This document shows, in pieces, positions 5,659 to 6,438 of a DNA stretch of 6,438 bases (position 1 is the first letter of the stretch; each line of letters starts with the position of its first letter). The stretch is from RYN-431 sp036388295 (GTDB lineage: Bacteria; Planctomycetota; Phycisphaerae; Tepidisphaerales; Tepidisphaeraceae), in the NCBI GenBank assembly GCA_036388295.1, contig DASVSC010000229.1:1-6438 (forward strand). The letters run 5' to 3'. The position numbers and the translations under genes were made by a program. A model generated the notes under the pieces. It was not told the DNA's origin. It made no database searches and was given only the letters and a program-made list of their open reading frames with translations.

Positions 5659-5668
5659 GACTTACGTT

Positions 5669-5674
5669 TCCTTT
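5669..5674 (-). promoter_or_regulatory. ribosome binding site deciding the TTG start of hflX
   Basis: AAAGGA on the minus strand ends 10 bases before the TTG. Together with the in-frame TAA between them it fixes this unusual start codon. Confidence 0.6.
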
Positions 5675-5700
5675 CGTCGCCCGCGGTTGCGGGTCGGACA

Positions 5701-5710
5701 CATTAATATA
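5701..5710. promoter_or_regulatory. AT-rich -10 candidate in the hflX/CHAD divergent spacer
   Basis: CATTAATATA is the only AT-rich patch in the 81-bp divergent spacer. It offers TATATT on the minus strand, leaving a leader of about 40 bases to hflX, and TAATAT on the plus strand for the CHAD gene. No good -35 hexamer is seen in either direction, so the call is weak. Confidence 0.25.
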
Positions 5711-5739
5711 CGTTGGAACCACGGGAGCCGTGAGTAAAA

Positions 5740-6438
5740 ATGATTGGAACGTTGCAATACCTTGACGAGCAGATCGAAGCGATCCGCACCCATCTGCCGG
5801 CCGCCCTGCACGCGTTCGACGCGACGGCTATTCATCAAAGCCGCGTCGCCACCCGGCGGCTGAAAGCGGGCTTTGACATTTTAGAGCCGTTGTTAGCGGA
5901 TCTGGACGCCGGTCCGCTCGGGAAAGCCGGTAAGAACCTGCGCCGTCGGCTGGGGCCGCTCAGGGATCTGGACGTGATGATCGGCCACTTGTCCGAGCCC
6001 GGCCTGCCGCCGCGGCTGGCGGCGGCGGTGGAATGGATTCGCCAGCAGTTCGAAACCCAACGCACCGACGCCCGGGCGGCCAATGATCTTGGCCCGAAAA
6101 AGGCGGCCAAGTTGTCGGACCGCTTCGGCGACTGGTTCCGCATCCGCCGCGGGCTGGACGCCCACGCGGATGCCGTGACGCCGTTGCTGACCGACGCGCT
6201 GCACAATCGTTTCGCCGCGTTCGCGGAACTGGCCGACATCGTCTCCGGGTTGGCTCAGCCGCCCGTTGACGCGCCGCCGGTTGACGTGCACGAGCTGCGC
6301 ATCGACGGCAAAGACGTGCGTTACGCGTTCGAGCTCGCCGCCGCCCACGGGCTGCCGGTGCCGAAGAAGGTGGCCAAAGTCTTCAAATCGATGCAGGACG
6401 CCCTGGGCGACTGGCACGACGAAGTGGTGCTGGCGGAG
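5740..6438 (+). CDS. CHAD-domain protein, 3' end outside the window
   Basis: The frame is open from ATG 5740 to the window edge (233 residues, no stop). The conserved histidine alpha-helical domain is recognisable in order: AIHQSRVATRRLK (His32, Arg35, Arg39, Arg40, Lys42), LRRRLGPLRDLDVM (67-80), HELRIDGKDVRYAFEL (His184, Arg187, Lys191, Arg194, Tyr195), and MQDALGDWHDEVVLAE at the end. CHAD domains use these basic residues to bind inorganic polyphosphate and are often fused to or next to a CYTH/TTM domain; none is at the N-terminus here. An in-frame TGA at 5731-5733 makes 5740 the first possible start. A weak GGGAG (5723-5727) lies 12 bases before it, within a small inverted repeat, CACGG-GAG-CCGTG (5720-5732). 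The promoter is probably shared with divergent hflX. The C-terminal part is unknown. Confidence 0.9.
   Translation, partial: MIGTLQYLDEQIEAIRTHLPAALHAFDATAIHQSRVATRRLKAGFDILEPLLADLDAGPLGKAGKNLRRRLGPLRDLDVMIGHLSEPGLPPRLAAAVEWIRQQFETQRTDARAANDLGPKKAAKLSDRFGDWFRIRRGLDAHADAVTPLLTDALHNRFAAFAELADIVSGLAQPPVDAPPVDVHELRIDGKDVRYAFELAAAHGLPVPKKVAKVFKSMQDALGDWHDEVVLAE

Noticed and set aside
4366..5706. 446-codon open frame on the plus strand
   Set aside because: It is exactly antisense to hflX, whose motifs are all intact. The translation is low-complexity (Val/Asp/Gln/Arg-rich) with no recognisable domain, as expected from a GC-rich codon shadow.
5893..6417. 174-codon open frame on the minus strand
   Set aside because: It is antisense to the CHAD gene, whose conserved His/Arg/Lys motifs are clear on the plus strand.

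Overview
The window is a 6.4 kb piece of a GC-rich bacterial chromosome that carries mostly housekeeping genes. The best guess for the organism is Planctomycetota. A ThuA-domain protein next to a TIM-barrel sugar isomerase is a frequent planctomycete pairing. Start codons without a Shine-Dalgarno, dispersed palindromic repeats between genes and the strong G/C third-position bias also fit. This is inference: no rRNA or marker gene settles it. No phage, transposase, CRISPR array or defence system is visible.

Layout. (1) 1-1502 holds sugar metabolism: the 3' end of a ThuA-like gene and a complete sugar phosphate isomerase/epimerase gene. A 145-bp repeat with terminal inverted repeats lies between them. 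(2) 1498-1681 is a second and different palindromic element, about 130 bp long. Its outer arms and its 22-bp core share one centre of symmetry, and it is followed by a possible promoter placed for a leaderless or near-leaderless transcript. (3) 1682-3380 is a tight operon of cytidylate kinase (cmk), a PlsC-type acyltransferase and a small MazG/DCTPP1-like nucleotide pyrophosphohydrolase, joined by 4-base start/stop overlaps. (4) 3342-3732 holds two tRNA genes. tRNA-Ser(UGA) is on the minus strand, and its intrinsic terminator lies inside the end of the pyrophosphohydrolase gene. tRNA-Gln(CUG) is on the plus strand. Neither encodes CCA. Both have promoter-like hexamers upstream. (5) 3824-4198 encodes a small basic protein with a coiled-coil start, a basic linker and a winged-helix-like end. 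It looks DNA-binding but is of no family I can name. (6) A perfect 15-bp hairpin at 4233-4265 separates it from the convergent hflX gene (minus strand, TTG start). (7) Divergent from hflX is a CHAD-domain protein gene that runs off the right edge.

How they fit together. Cmk phosphorylates CMP/dCMP. PlsC makes the phosphatidic acid that CTP later activates. The MazG-like enzyme belongs to a family that removes unwanted dCTP-type nucleotides. The operon therefore plausibly links cytidine nucleotide supply to membrane lipid synthesis; this link is inference from gene order. HflX (ribosome rescue/splitting GTPase) and the CHAD protein (polyphosphate-binding family) share only an 81-bp divergent spacer. 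The items most worth a second look are the two unrelated palindromic intergenic elements and the coiled-coil/winged-helix protein.
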